A stretch of DNA of 64,000 nt from Turicibacter sp. TJ11 (GTDB lineage: Bacteria; Bacillota_I; Bacilli_A; MOL361; Turicibacteraceae): assembly GCF_021497505.1 (NCBI RefSeq), contig NZ_CP069349.1, positions 459,861 to 523,860 of the forward strand. Reading direction: 5' to 3'. Position 1 is the stretch's first letter. Every line of letters begins with the position of its first letter. The notes below the pieces were generated by a model. It was not told the DNA's origin and made no database searches. It worked only from the letters and a program-made list of their open reading frames with translations. A program made the translations under genes and the position numbers. Positions 51,711 through 60,241 of the stretch are shown here, piece by piece.

Positions 51711-51892
51711 GATCCTTTTTGTTTAGCTTGCTTAAAAAATTTAAAATTAAACACCTTTATTTTAGTTAAGAAATGAAGGTTTTATTTCATGTCAATTGAA
51801 AGTGAAGATGAAGTAAGTCAATCGGAAGAACATAGGAGAGGTTCGCTTTAAAAGATATTTTTACAGTTTTTATCTAATAAATGGGATAGTAT
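51587..51892. other. Junction of the ISL3 right end and yqhY upstream DNA
   Basis: It contains the IS right end to 51710, the target duplicate to 51718 and then about 170 bases of AT-rich DNA with no visible gene. Confidence 0.5.
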
Positions 51893-51921
51893 TTGCACAA
51901 CCGTTTAAACTATAGTATTAT
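51893..51921 (+). promoter_or_regulatory. Promoter of yqhY
   Basis: TTGCAC (51893-51898), 17-bp spacer, TATTAT (51916-51921). Confidence 0.7.
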
Positions 51922-51955
51922 TATAATAGTTGCATACGATTGGAGGAGATTGTAA

Positions 51956-52327
51956 ATGGCTGTGTCAAAGTACTATAAAATTGAGGAAGCGAATCAAGAG
52001 ATTGGGAACATTGAAATTCATTCACAAGTTTTTGAAGTGATTGCCCATAACGCCACAGCAGAAATTGAAGGGGTTTCAAAAATGTTTGAAAGTATCTCAC
52101 AATCAATTGCCGATACTTTTAATAGTAAAAAACATCGTAATGGTGTTGAAGTAGAATTTGATGCAAACGGTTTAGTGATTGATGTGTATGTCAGCATAAA
52201 AGCAGGCTATTCAATTAATGAAGTAGCAGAAAAAATTCAAAGAAATATTCATCAAATGATTTATCATATGACTTCTGTAAAAACATCAGAAATTTACGTT
52301 CACGTTGTATCAATTGATTTTGATTAA
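51956..52327 (+). CDS. yqhY: Asp23/Gls24-family protein
   Basis: The 123-residue protein has the Asp23 pattern: YKIEEANQEIGNIEIHSQVF, AEIEGVSKM, GVEVEFDANGLVIDVYVSI and NEVAEKIQRNIHQMIYHMT. In Bacillus yqhY lies just before nusB and is linked to acetyl-CoA carboxylase control and envelope stress. Here it has the same position. SD TTGGAGGAG precedes the ATG. Confidence 0.88.
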   Translation: MAVSKYYKIEEANQEIGNIEIHSQVFEVIAHNATAEIEGVSKMFESISQSIADTFNSKKHRNGVEVEFDANGLVIDVYVSIKAGYSINEVAEKIQRNIHQMIYHMTSVKTSEIYVHVVSIDFD

Positions 52328-52328
52328 A

Positions 52329-52358
52329 AAATAAACCACTGAAAGTGGTTTATTTTTA
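52329..52358 (+). terminator. Terminator of yqhY
   Basis: AATAAACCACT / AGTGGTTTATT with a 3-base loop, then T. Confidence 0.9.
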
Positions 52359-52400
52359 TTTTTTTCCGCAATTTTTTCATAAATATGATAACATATATAG

Positions 52401-52427
52401 TTGAAACCTTTAAAAATAGTATACAAT
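52401..52427 (+). promoter_or_regulatory. Possible promoter of the nusB operon
   Basis: TTGAAA (52401-52406) and TACAAT (52422-52427), but the spacer is only 15 bp. Confidence 0.4.
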
Positions 52428-52556
52428 ATATATAAGTAGCGATAAGTGTCTGAGATCAGAAAACTTTTAACGCTACAATAGGTTGTCTTAGTAGCTAAAA
52501 AACTGACAAGCGAAGTGTTGTTCTCATCAAGTGAATTACTTTTCGTTTTATATATA
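52427..52556 (+). promoter_or_regulatory. Candidate structured leader RNA upstream of nusB (four-way junction)
   Basis: TATATATAA (52427-52435) pairs with TTATATATA (52548-52556) and encloses three hairpins: GTAGCG/CGCTAC (52436-52441, 52471-52476), TTGTC/GACAA (52483-52487, 52505-52509) and CGAA+GT with AC+TTCG (52511-52516, 52538-52545). It matches no riboswitch class I know. It is folding by eye in AT-rich DNA, so only moderately secure. Confidence 0.4.
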
Positions 52557-52598
52557 GTTGTAGCAGCTTAGAAGATTTGAATAGAAAGAGGGATTTTT

Positions 52599-53078
52599 GT
52601 GATTCGTCATGTATTACGTCAATTTGCAGTACAAACATTATATCAAATGGAAGTGGGGCAGATGACCAAAGAAGAAGCCATCGAAAATATTGAGTGGATG
52701 GTTGAAGGTTTAAAAGAAGAAGCTATGGAAGTAATGGCTGAAGAAGTAACACCATATCAGATCTTAGAAGTAGAACGTCAATTTACATTAGATGAGTTTT
52801 ACTTTGAATTAGTGAATGGTGTTTTAACACATAAAGAAGAATTAGATCAAATCATTGATCAAAACTTAAAAGGTTGGAGTTTCTCACGCTTAAACAAAGT
52901 GGATAAAGCGATTTTACGTTTAGCAACTTATGAAATGAAATTCTGTCAAGAGACACCAACTAAAATTGTCATCGATGAAGCGTTAGAATTAACAAAAGAA
53001 TTTTCAGATACTGGAGATGGAAAAGCACGTAGCTTTAACAATAAAGTATTAGATCAAATTAGTAAAAATATGGCATAG
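52599..53078 (+). CDS. nusB: Transcription antitermination factor NusB
   Basis: The 159-residue protein has the NusB pattern: RHVLRQFAVQTLYQMEVG at the N-terminus, LKGWSFSRLNKVDKAILRLATYEM, and PTKIVIDEALELTKEFSDTGDGKARSFNNKVLDQI. It binds boxA RNA with S10 in rRNA antitermination. The start is GTG at 52599 behind AGAGGG. xseA follows after 16 bases. Confidence 0.93.
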   Translation: MIRHVLRQFAVQTLYQMEVGQMTKEEAIENIEWMVEGLKEEAMEVMAEEVTPYQILEVERQFTLDEFYFELVNGVLTHKEELDQIIDQNLKGWSFSRLNKVDKAILRLATYEMKFCQETPTKIVIDEALELTKEFSDTGDGKARSFNNKVLDQISKNMA

Positions 53079-53094
53079 TAGGATGTGAGCAGAT

Positions 53095-54444
53095 ATGGAG
53101 GAAAGACAGCCCTTAACCGTTAAGGCGTTAACGAAGTATATTAAATTAAAATTTGATTACGATAAAAACTTACAAGGTCTCTTATTAAAAGGAGAATTGT
53201 CAAATGTTAAACGCCATTCACGAGGTCACATCTATTTCACGTTAAAAGATGATGAGGCACAAATTAATGCGGTTATGTTTGCAAGTGCCGCCTCACATTT
53301 AACCTTTGTTCCAACAGAGGGAATGCAAGTGGTTGTCAAAGGCCATATCACCGTTTATGAAGCGGGTGGTTCTTATTCTATGTATGTCAAAGAAATGACA
53401 GAAGATGGAGTAGGAAATCTTTATGTTGCTTTTACTCAAATGAAAGAACGTTTAGGTGCAGAGGGACTTTTTGATGCAAGATTTAAGCAGCCTATTCCAA
53501 CATATCCGCAAGCCATAGGAGTTATTACTTCACCAACTGGAGCTGCTATTCGAGATATTTTATCGACGATTAAACGGCGTTTCCCGCTTGTTAAAGTTTA
53601 TGTTTATCCCGCATTAGTGCAAGGCGAGCAAGCGGAATCTTCGATTATTTCTTGTATTAAGCAAGCCAATCAAATGAATTTGGTGGATACGTTAATTGTA
53701 GGTCGTGGTGGTGGATCGATTGAAGACTTATGGGCATTCAATAAGGAAGGCGTGGCTAGAGCCATTTTTGAATCAAAAATTCCGATTATATCAGCTGTTG
53801 GTCATGAAACGGATTTTACGATTGCTGATTTTGTGGCCGATCATCGAGCGCCAACGCCTACAGCAGCAGCTGAACTAGCTGTTCCAAACTTACCGGATGT
53901 CTTAGCTCATTTTAATCAACTCAATGTTCGGCTAAATCATAGCTTTAATACGTTGTTTGAACAAAAAAAGACGAAACTATTTCAATTAACCGAGCATTAC
54001 ATCATGAAAAATCCGCATGCACTATTTGAGCAACGACTCATGTATGTAAATCAATTAAGTGATAAGTTACAATTTGTGTTACAAGATCAACTCAATCGAC
54101 ACAAAGAGTTATTAGTGACGCATCATCATCGGTTAAGTCAGTTTAATCCGATGAGTAAAGTCGAAAGTTCTAAACAACACGTCACCTTACTGACTCAAAC
54201 GATGTCAGGATGTATGACACAACGATTACTTGAACAAAAACAACATTATCACGTTTTACTAACTAAACTTGAAATGTTAAATCCATTATCAATCTTAAAA
54301 AAAGGATACTCTGTCGTTACTGATGAAAATCAAGAGATGATTACAACGGTTGCCAATTTATCAGTTGGTCAAACCGTGTCCGTTGTCTTAGAGGATGGAA
54401 CGATTAAAGCATCAGTTGAAGACATTGTGTCAAAGGTAAACTAA
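53095..54444 (+). CDS. xseA: Exodeoxyribonuclease VII large subunit
   Basis: The 449-residue subunit degrades single-stranded DNA with XseB. It has an N-terminal OB fold (LLLKGELSNVKRHSRGHIYFTLKD), the catalytic domain (TSPTGAAIRDILSTIKRR, GRGGGSIEDLWAFN, SAVGHETDFTIADFVADHRAPTPTAAAE) and a coiled-coil C-terminus ending in LKKGYSVV. In Bacillus folD lies between nusB and xseA. Here it is absent. Confidence 0.96.
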   Translation: MEERQPLTVKALTKYIKLKFDYDKNLQGLLLKGELSNVKRHSRGHIYFTLKDDEAQINAVMFASAASHLTFVPTEGMQVVVKGHITVYEAGGSYSMYVKEMTEDGVGNLYVAFTQMKERLGAEGLFDARFKQPIPTYPQAIGVITSPTGAAIRDILSTIKRRFPLVKVYVYPALVQGEQAESSIISCIKQANQMNLVDTLIVGRGGGSIEDLWAFNKEGVARAIFESKIPIISAVGHETDFTIADFVADHRAPTPTAAAELAVPNLPDVLAHFNQLNVRLNHSFNTLFEQKKTKLFQLTEHYIMKNPHALFEQRLMYVNQLSDKLQFVLQDQLNRHKELLVTHHHRLSQFNPMSKVESSKQHVTLLTQTMSGCMTQRLLEQKQHYHVLLTKLEMLNPLSILKKGYSVVTDENQEMITTVANLSVGQTVSVVLEDGTIKASVEDIVSKVN

Positions 54445-54462
54445 CCAAAGGGGTGAATTTGA

Positions 54463-54690
54463 ATGAGTGTATCCAAAATGAACTTTGACGAAGCATTACA
54501 ACAACTTGAACAAGTGGTTCGTCAGTTAGAAGCAGGAAATTTACCGCTAGAGCGTTCGATTGAACTTTATAAGCAAGGGATGTCACTTTCAAATGAATGT
54601 CATCAAAAGTTACAACACATTGAGTCCGAAGTTGCTAAATTAGTAGATCCATCAGGAGCAACGACTGATTTTGAGGTATCGGGGGAGTAA
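54463..54690 (+). CDS. xseB: Exodeoxyribonuclease VII small subunit
   Basis: The 75-residue helical subunit shows FDEALQQLEQVVRQLEAGNLPLERSIELYKQGMSL and CHQKLQHIESEV, the standard XseB helices. It starts behind AAAGGGGTG, 18 bases after xseA. Confidence 0.95.
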   Translation: MSVSKMNFDEALQQLEQVVRQLEAGNLPLERSIELYKQGMSLSNECHQKLQHIESEVAKLVDPSGATTDFEVSGE

Positions 54691-54693
54691 TCA

Positions 54694-55569
54694 GTGTTAG
54701 CACAATATATTGCCAAACATAAAACACCATTTGAAGCATATTTGTTAGAGTTAATTCAAAATGAGTCCATTCCGGATCAGTTAAAAGAATCAATGATCTA
54801 CTCGTTATCAGTTGGTGGAAAACGATTAAGACCTATTTTGTTGTTTGCTGTTTTAGAGACACTAGGCCTTGATCCAAAAAAAGGATACCAAACAGCATCG
54901 GCGCTTGAAATGATTCATACGTATTCATTAATTCATGATGATTTACCAGCGATGGATGATGATGAGTTAAGACGTGGAAAGCCAACTAATCATATTGTTT
55001 TTGGGGAAGCAACTGCTATTTTAGCTGGAGATAGTTTATTGACACATGCCTTTGAAGTGATGAGTCGTGACCAGGAATTAACGCCTCATCAACGCTTAAC
55101 ACTGATCGGGATGTTAGCACAGGCAGCGGGGCCAAGTGGAATGGTAGCAGGTCAGATGCTTGATATGGCCGCTGAAAATACAACAATTACACTTGAACAG
55201 TTAAAAGAAATTCATGCGAATAAAACAGGACGATTGCTTGAATTTTCAGTTGTTGCTGGGGCAATTATCGCAGAGGCTTCTGGAGAAGTCGTGGAGTTGC
55301 TTCGTCAGTTTTCTAAACATATCGGATTAGCATTTCAAATTAAAGATGACATTTTAGATGTTGAAGGGGATTGTGAATTAATTGGTAAGAAGGTAGGGAG
55401 TGACTTAGAAAACGGTAAAAGTACTTACGTTTCTCTCACTTCTTTAGAAATGGCCAAACAAATGCTAGAGGATGAAATTAAGCAAGCACTAGAGATTTTA
55501 GATCGCTTATCTAATGACACCTCGTTACTAGCAGCCATTGCCAATTACATTAAAGAGCGTCAAGCATAA
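54694..55569 (+). CDS. ispA: Farnesyl diphosphate synthase (short-chain prenyl transferase)
   Basis: The 291-residue enzyme condenses isopentenyl units. The two Asp-rich sites are HDDLPAMDDDELRRGKPTNH and QIKDDILDVEGD, with GGKRLRPILLFA and KTGRLLEFSV. The start is GTG at 54694 after GGGGGAG. It is grouped with dxs, so isoprenoid precursor supply and chain elongation are co-located. Confidence 0.95.
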   Translation: MLAQYIAKHKTPFEAYLLELIQNESIPDQLKESMIYSLSVGGKRLRPILLFAVLETLGLDPKKGYQTASALEMIHTYSLIHDDLPAMDDDELRRGKPTNHIVFGEATAILAGDSLLTHAFEVMSRDQELTPHQRLTLIGMLAQAAGPSGMVAGQMLDMAAENTTITLEQLKEIHANKTGRLLEFSVVAGAIIAEASGEVVELLRQFSKHIGLAFQIKDDILDVEGDCELIGKKVGSDLENGKSTYVSLTSLEMAKQMLEDEIKQALEILDRLSNDTSLLAAIANYIKERQA

Positions 55570-55576
55570 CATAGGG

Positions 55577-55608
55577 GGCGATTGTTAGATAATCGCCTTT
55601 TGTTATTT
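55577..55608 (+). terminator. Terminator between ispA and dxs
   Basis: GGCGATT (55577-55583) / AATCGCC (55591-55597) with a T-rich tail. Confidence 0.75.
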
Positions 55609-55725
55609 TTTTGAAAATGGATGCAAAGGGAATTAATAGGAAAATACGTCGAAATATGATATGATAAAGTTGTTATTATCAATGAAAAAGGTTAAATGTT
55701 TAACATAAGGTTGGAGTGATTAAAG

Positions 55726-57597
55726 ATGTTTGACATCGAAAAAATTAAAGATCCTTCATTCATCAAAAAATTGTCAACTCCAGAAATGCAAGTATTATGT
55801 CAGGATATCAGAACATTTTTGATTAATTCATTATCAAAAACAGGAGGCCATGTCTCATCAAATCTTGGGGTAGTAGAGTTGACAGTGGCGATGCATAAAG
55901 TATTTGATTCGCCAAAAGATAAGTTTATTTGGGATGTTGGACATCAAGTGTATATTCACAAAATATTAACGGGAAGAGCAGATCAATTCTCAACGTTAAG
56001 ACAATTTAAAGGACTATCTGGATTTCCTAAGCGTAAGGAATCTGCGCATGATTGTTGGGAAACAGGTCATGCCTCAACTTCAATTTCTGCAGCCGTTGGA
56101 ATGGCATATGCCAGAGATTTAAGTCAGGAAGATTATCATGTGGTGGCGGTCATTGGTGATGGGTCCCTTACAGGTGGAATGGCTTATGAAGCATTAAATC
56201 ATATCGGTCATACAAATAAACGTTTAATTGTCATTATTAATGACAATGAGATGGCTATTTCGCCAAATGTCGGTGCGATGCATAACATCTTAGGAAGTAT
56301 TCGCACCAATGAGTCTTATTTAACGACGAAACGTTGCTTAAAAAAAATATTAAAAAATAAAAGTTTTTTAAATCGCATGATGTATCGTGCGAAAGGAAGC
56401 TTAAAACGCTTTGTCATTGGAGACATTCCTTTTGATGCCATGGGATTTAAATACTTTGGACCGGTTGATGGTCATAACTTAGATGATCTGATTAAAAATT
56501 TAAATTTTGCTAAAAAAGCAGATAAGCCAGTTATTGTGCATGTTAAAACAACTAAAGGAAAAGGGTTCTCATACGCTGAACAAGATAAACTTGGAACGTG
56601 GCATGGTGTTGGCAAGTTTAATAAAGAAACGGGAGAAGTTTTCACGTCACAAAAGGAAAATAAAGTGTCTTGGAGTAATTTAATTTGTAACGGATTAATT
56701 GAACTGACGAAACATGATTCAAAAGTGGCAGTCATTACGCCAGCAATGATTAATGGTTCAGCTTTAAACGAATATCAACGACTTTATCCAAATCGTTTAA
56801 TCGATGTTGGAATTGCTGAGGAGCATGCAGTCACGATGGCAGGTGGTATGGCAACACAAGGAATGAAACCATTTGTGTCCATTTATTCGACGTTTTTTAA
56901 ACGTGCCTTTGATCAAGTTCATCATGACGTTGCCAGACAAGAGTTAAATGTGGTGTTTGGAGTCGATCGTGCAGGTGTGGTTGGAGCAGATGGAGAAACC
57001 CATCAAGGAATTTATGACATTCCTATGTTACGTCCGATTCCTAATATGACACTCATGATGCCAAAAGACGCAAAAGAAGCGTATGATTTGCTGTATACAG
57101 CTTATCAAATCGATGGGCCGGTCGCTATTCGATATCCTCGCGGTGAGGTCACGGATATGGTTGCTTCTTATGATTCATTTGAGTTAATTCCAGTCGGGTC
57201 ATGGCAAACGTTAAAAACAGGAACAATGGCCTATATTATTTCAATGGGGCCAATTTTAGAGGACTTAGTCAACTTAGCACAACAATTAAGTCAAGATGAA
57301 CGTTTAGATGTCGGTGTCATTAATGCTCGTTTTATTAAACCGCTAGATGACAAGCTTTTAGATGAGTTAGCAACTTATAATGTCCCGCTTATTGTTTATG
57401 AAGAATCGGCCGTTATTGGCGGATTAGGGACAGCTATTTTAGAGTACTATAACGAGACGAATCAAGTCGTTGAGGTGAAGCGAATGGGAATTCCTGATCT
57501 TTACGTCCAACACGGAAGTGTGCCAGAAGTACTTGAGGAACTTCATCTTTCGCTTCAAGACATCAAAGCAGAAATTAAAGAAGTGATTAAAAAATAG
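55726..57597 (+). CDS. dxs: 1-deoxy-D-xylulose-5-phosphate synthase
   Basis: The 623-residue thiamine-diphosphate enzyme makes DXP from pyruvate and glyceraldehyde-3-phosphate, the first step of the MEP pathway. Motifs include GGHVSSNLGVVELTVAMH, WDVGHQVYIHK, the ThDP/Mg site GDGSLTGGMAYEALNH and ending near NDN, DVGIAEEHAVTMAGGMA and VGADGETHQGIYD. Length is typical. SD TTGGAG precedes the ATG. Confidence 0.96.
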   Translation: MFDIEKIKDPSFIKKLSTPEMQVLCQDIRTFLINSLSKTGGHVSSNLGVVELTVAMHKVFDSPKDKFIWDVGHQVYIHKILTGRADQFSTLRQFKGLSGFPKRKESAHDCWETGHASTSISAAVGMAYARDLSQEDYHVVAVIGDGSLTGGMAYEALNHIGHTNKRLIVIINDNEMAISPNVGAMHNILGSIRTNESYLTTKRCLKKILKNKSFLNRMMYRAKGSLKRFVIGDIPFDAMGFKYFGPVDGHNLDDLIKNLNFAKKADKPVIVHVKTTKGKGFSYAEQDKLGTWHGVGKFNKETGEVFTSQKENKVSWSNLICNGLIELTKHDSKVAVITPAMINGSALNEYQRLYPNRLIDVGIAEEHAVTMAGGMATQGMKPFVSIYSTFFKRAFDQVHHDVARQELNVVFGVDRAGVVGADGETHQGIYDIPMLRPIPNMTLMMPKDAKEAYDLLYTAYQIDGPVAIRYPRGEVTDMVASYDSFELIPVGSWQTLKTGTMAYIISMGPILEDLVNLAQQLSQDERLDVGVINARFIKPLDDKLLDELATYNVPLIVYEESAVIGGLGTAILEYYNETNQVVEVKRMGIPDLYVQHGSVPEVLEELHLSLQDIKAEIKEVIKK

Positions 57598-57608
57598 GTC
57601 GGTGTAAA

Positions 57609-58415
57609 ATGAAAAAAGAACGTATAGATGTGTTATTAACACAGTTAGGATATTTTAATTCGCGTGAAAATGCAAAGCGTGCGATTATGGCGGGTCTAGT
57701 GTTAGTAGACCAAGAACGTATTGATAAACCCGGAGAAAAAGTTCCGGTTGAATCAACGATTACGGTAAAGGGAAATGTTTGCCCTTACGTTAGTCGTGGT
57801 GGATTTAAATTAGAAAAGGCCATTCAAACGTTTAATATTGATTTAAAAGAAAAAACGATCATTGATATTGGGGCATCAACCGGTGGATTTACGGATTGTG
57901 CGTTACAAAATGGTGCTAAATTATCGTATGCTGTCGATGTTGGGTACAATCAATTAGATTGGAAAATGCGACAAGATGAACGTGTGGTTTGTATGGAACG
58001 AACAAATTTCCGTTACATGACGCCAGACGATCTAAAATTTGGAGCACCTGATTTTGCATGTATCGATGTCTCATTCATCTCTTTAAAAATTATTTTCCCT
58101 GTTTTAAAACAATTATTGAAAAAAGAGGGAGAGATCGTTGCTTTAATTAAACCACAATTTGAAGCGGGCAAAGAACAAGTTGGTAAAAAAGGAATTGTTC
58201 GTGACTCTAAAGTTCATACTAAAGTTATTCAAGACATTATTGACTTTATTACTGCGCTTGAATTAAGTGTGCTAGGATTAACTTATTCACCCATCAAAGG
58301 TGGAGAAGGAAATATTGAATTTTTAGTTCATATAGGCTATAATGAAAATATGCGAACAAACGTTTACGAAAAAGATATTATTCAAGTCGTAAGCGATGCA
58401 CATAATCAATTGTAG
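57609..58415 (+). CDS. tlyA: TlyA-family rRNA 2'-O-methyltransferase / hemolysin-like
   Basis: The 268-residue protein has an N-terminal S4 RNA-binding domain (ERIDVLLTQLGYFNSRENAK, VSRGGFKLEKAI) and an FtsJ-like SAM methyltransferase domain (IDIGASTGGFTDCALQNGA, DFACIDVSFISLKII, IKPQFEAGKEQVGKKGIVRD). TlyA methylates 16S and 23S rRNA and confers capreomycin susceptibility in mycobacteria. It equals B. subtilis YqxC by position and layout. Confidence 0.94.
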   Translation: MKKERIDVLLTQLGYFNSRENAKRAIMAGLVLVDQERIDKPGEKVPVESTITVKGNVCPYVSRGGFKLEKAIQTFNIDLKEKTIIDIGASTGGFTDCALQNGAKLSYAVDVGYNQLDWKMRQDERVVCMERTNFRYMTPDDLKFGAPDFACIDVSFISLKIIFPVLKQLLKKEGEIVALIKPQFEAGKEQVGKKGIVRDSKVHTKVIQDIIDFITALELSVLGLTYSPIKGGEGNIEFLVHIGYNENMRTNVYEKDIIQVVSDAHNQL

Positions 58416-58427
58416 TAGGTGATGAAT

Positions 58428-60113
58428 ATGTTATCGCATTTGTCAATTCAGAACATGGCGATTATTGAATCTTTAGAATTAGACTTAAATAAGAATATGA
58501 CAGTTTTAACAGGAGAAACAGGAGCGGGAAAATCTATTATTATTGATGCGATTTCATTATTAATTGGTGATCGTGCATCTACAGACTTTATCCGTCACCA
58601 TGAAGAGATGGCAGTTATTGAAGGTGTTTTCGAGATTGAACACAATGAACCTTTAAAAGCCTATCTTTTCGAACAAAATATTCCTGTTGACAATCAGTTA
58701 TTAATTAAACGAACAATAAAGCGTGTTGGAAGTGGACAAATTCGCGTAAATGGTGAGTTACTTACAGCTAATCAATTAAAAGAAATTGGACAATATCTAG
58801 TGGATATACATGTCCAACATGATACGCATCGTTTATTTCATCATGAATATAACTATCAGTTAATTGATAATTTTGATTTAACAGAAGCCGTTCATCAAAT
58901 GAACGACACTTATCAAAAGGCGTTGAAAAATTTTAATCAAGCCAAGCAGTCTTATTTAAACTTCAAGAAAAATGCTGAGGAAATACAAAAACGACTAGAT
59001 TTGATTTTATTTCAAAAAAATGAAATTGAAAAAGCTAATTTAAAAAAAGGCGAGCTTGAAGAACTAGAAGAACGTCGTCACTTAATTGTGAATTCAGATA
59101 AGCTGCATAAAACATATGGACAAATCTTACATGATTTAAATTGCGAAGGTGGAGCCGTTGAACGATTGTACCAAGCATATAATGCCACGCAATCGCTAGC
59201 TAATATCGATGAAAGCATTACACCTGCTGTCACGCAGATGGGCGATATTTATTACGGATTAGAGGAGTTTATTGATTTTATCTCTTCTAAACTGGATCAA
59301 TTGAATTATTATCCAGATGAACTTGAAGAGATTGAATCTCGCTTAAATGAATTACAACAGCTAAAACGCAAATATCGTTTAGAAATTAATGAAATTATTG
59401 ATTATTACGAACAGATTGTCACTGAGCTGGATCAAATCGAAGATTCTGATCACTATGAACAGTCGCTATATGAGGCGGTAGAAAAAGCACACGGTGAACT
59501 AATTAAAGCTGGAGAAAGCTTAAATGAAAAACGAGTAGAGATTTCAAATCGAATTAAAACACAATTAGTATCCGAACTGCATGATTTACAACTGTATAAT
59601 GCACAGTTTGATATTGAGTTTAATCGTTTAAAAACCGATGATCTTTTAAGCACCATTTTTTCTACTCACGGTATTTATGACATTCAATTTTTATTAAGTA
59701 CAAATAAAGGTGAACCAATGAAACCACTAAACAAAGTGGCATCAGGTGGAGAGCTGTCACGTATTATGCTCGCATTAAAAACACTTTTAAATCGTGGACA
59801 GTACGTCTCAACGATTATTTTCGATGAGATTGATACAGGTGTGAGTGGTCAAATTGCTTCAAGTATTGGGTCAAAAATGAAAGAAATTGCTAAACAAAAG
59901 CAAGTTCTTTGTATTACTCATTTGCCACAAGTGGCATCACTTGCTGATCATCACATTCATGTTAGTAAATATGAAAAAAATAATCGAACGGTAACAGCTG
60001 TTAAAAAATTAACGATGGATGAGCGTGTTTGTGAAGTAGCACGTATGTTAAGTAGTGATAATATCACTGAATCCGCGTTATTAAATGCTAAACAACTCCT
60101 GCAACAACTATAA
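58428..60113 (+). CDS. recN: DNA repair protein RecN
   Basis: The 561-residue SMC-like ATPase acts at double-strand breaks. It has Walker A LTGETGAGKSIIIDAI, a coiled-coil middle (about 150-365), signature VASGGELSRIMLALK and Walker B TIIFDEIDTGVSGQIA. The ATG at 58428 lies seven bases past AGGTGA. GTG and ATG codons just upstream are too near the SD. In Bacillus argR/ahrC comes between tlyA and recN. Here it is missing. Confidence 0.95.
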   Translation: MLSHLSIQNMAIIESLELDLNKNMTVLTGETGAGKSIIIDAISLLIGDRASTDFIRHHEEMAVIEGVFEIEHNEPLKAYLFEQNIPVDNQLLIKRTIKRVGSGQIRVNGELLTANQLKEIGQYLVDIHVQHDTHRLFHHEYNYQLIDNFDLTEAVHQMNDTYQKALKNFNQAKQSYLNFKKNAEEIQKRLDLILFQKNEIEKANLKKGELEELEERRHLIVNSDKLHKTYGQILHDLNCEGGAVERLYQAYNATQSLANIDESITPAVTQMGDIYYGLEEFIDFISSKLDQLNYYPDELEEIESRLNELQQLKRKYRLEINEIIDYYEQIVTELDQIEDSDHYEQSLYEAVEKAHGELIKAGESLNEKRVEISNRIKTQLVSELHDLQLYNAQFDIEFNRLKTDDLLSTIFSTHGIYDIQFLLSTNKGEPMKPLNKVASGGELSRIMLALKTLLNRGQYVSTIIFDEIDTGVSGQIASSIGSKMKEIAKQKQVLCITHLPQVASLADHHIHVSKYEKNNRTVTAVKKLTMDERVCEVARMLSSDNITESALLNAKQLLQQL

Positions 60114-60117
60114 AAAG

Positions 60118-60171
60118 AAGAATTCCAAGTTTTTGTTTGGTAAAACAGAAAAATTGGAATTCTTTTTTTTC
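60118..60171 (+). terminator. Terminator of recN
   Basis: AAGAATTCCAA (60118-60128) / TTGGAATTCTT (60154-60164), then T. Confidence 0.85.
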
Positions 60172-60199
60172 TATATTTGATAGCGAAAAAGCCATAATA
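60171..60199 (+). promoter_or_regulatory. Candidate sigma-G (or sigma-F) promoter of spoIVB
   Basis: CTATA (60171-60175), 17-bp spacer, CATAATA (60193-60199). The -10 fits the sigma-G pattern CATWHTA fully. The -35 differs from GHATR by its first base. spoIVB is forespore-expressed in Bacillus. Confidence 0.6.
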
Positions 60200-60212
60200 A
60201 TGTTGTAGTTCG

Positions 60213-60219
60213 TGTCGAA
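60213..60219 (+). promoter_or_regulatory. 0A-box heptamer in the spoIVB leader
   Basis: TGTCGAA followed by TAAA, as in the spo0A upstream box. It lies downstream of the sigma-G-like promoter, so any Spo0A effect there would be repressive or would serve another start. Confidence 0.4.
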
Positions 60220-60241
60220 TAAAGTTGAAAGGAGGCGCAAT

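Noticed and set aside
52448-52462. TPP riboswitch, from CTGAGA in the nusB leader
   Set aside because: The other TPP motifs (ACCC...GAACCTGA and the GG-TAAT-CC segment) are missing.
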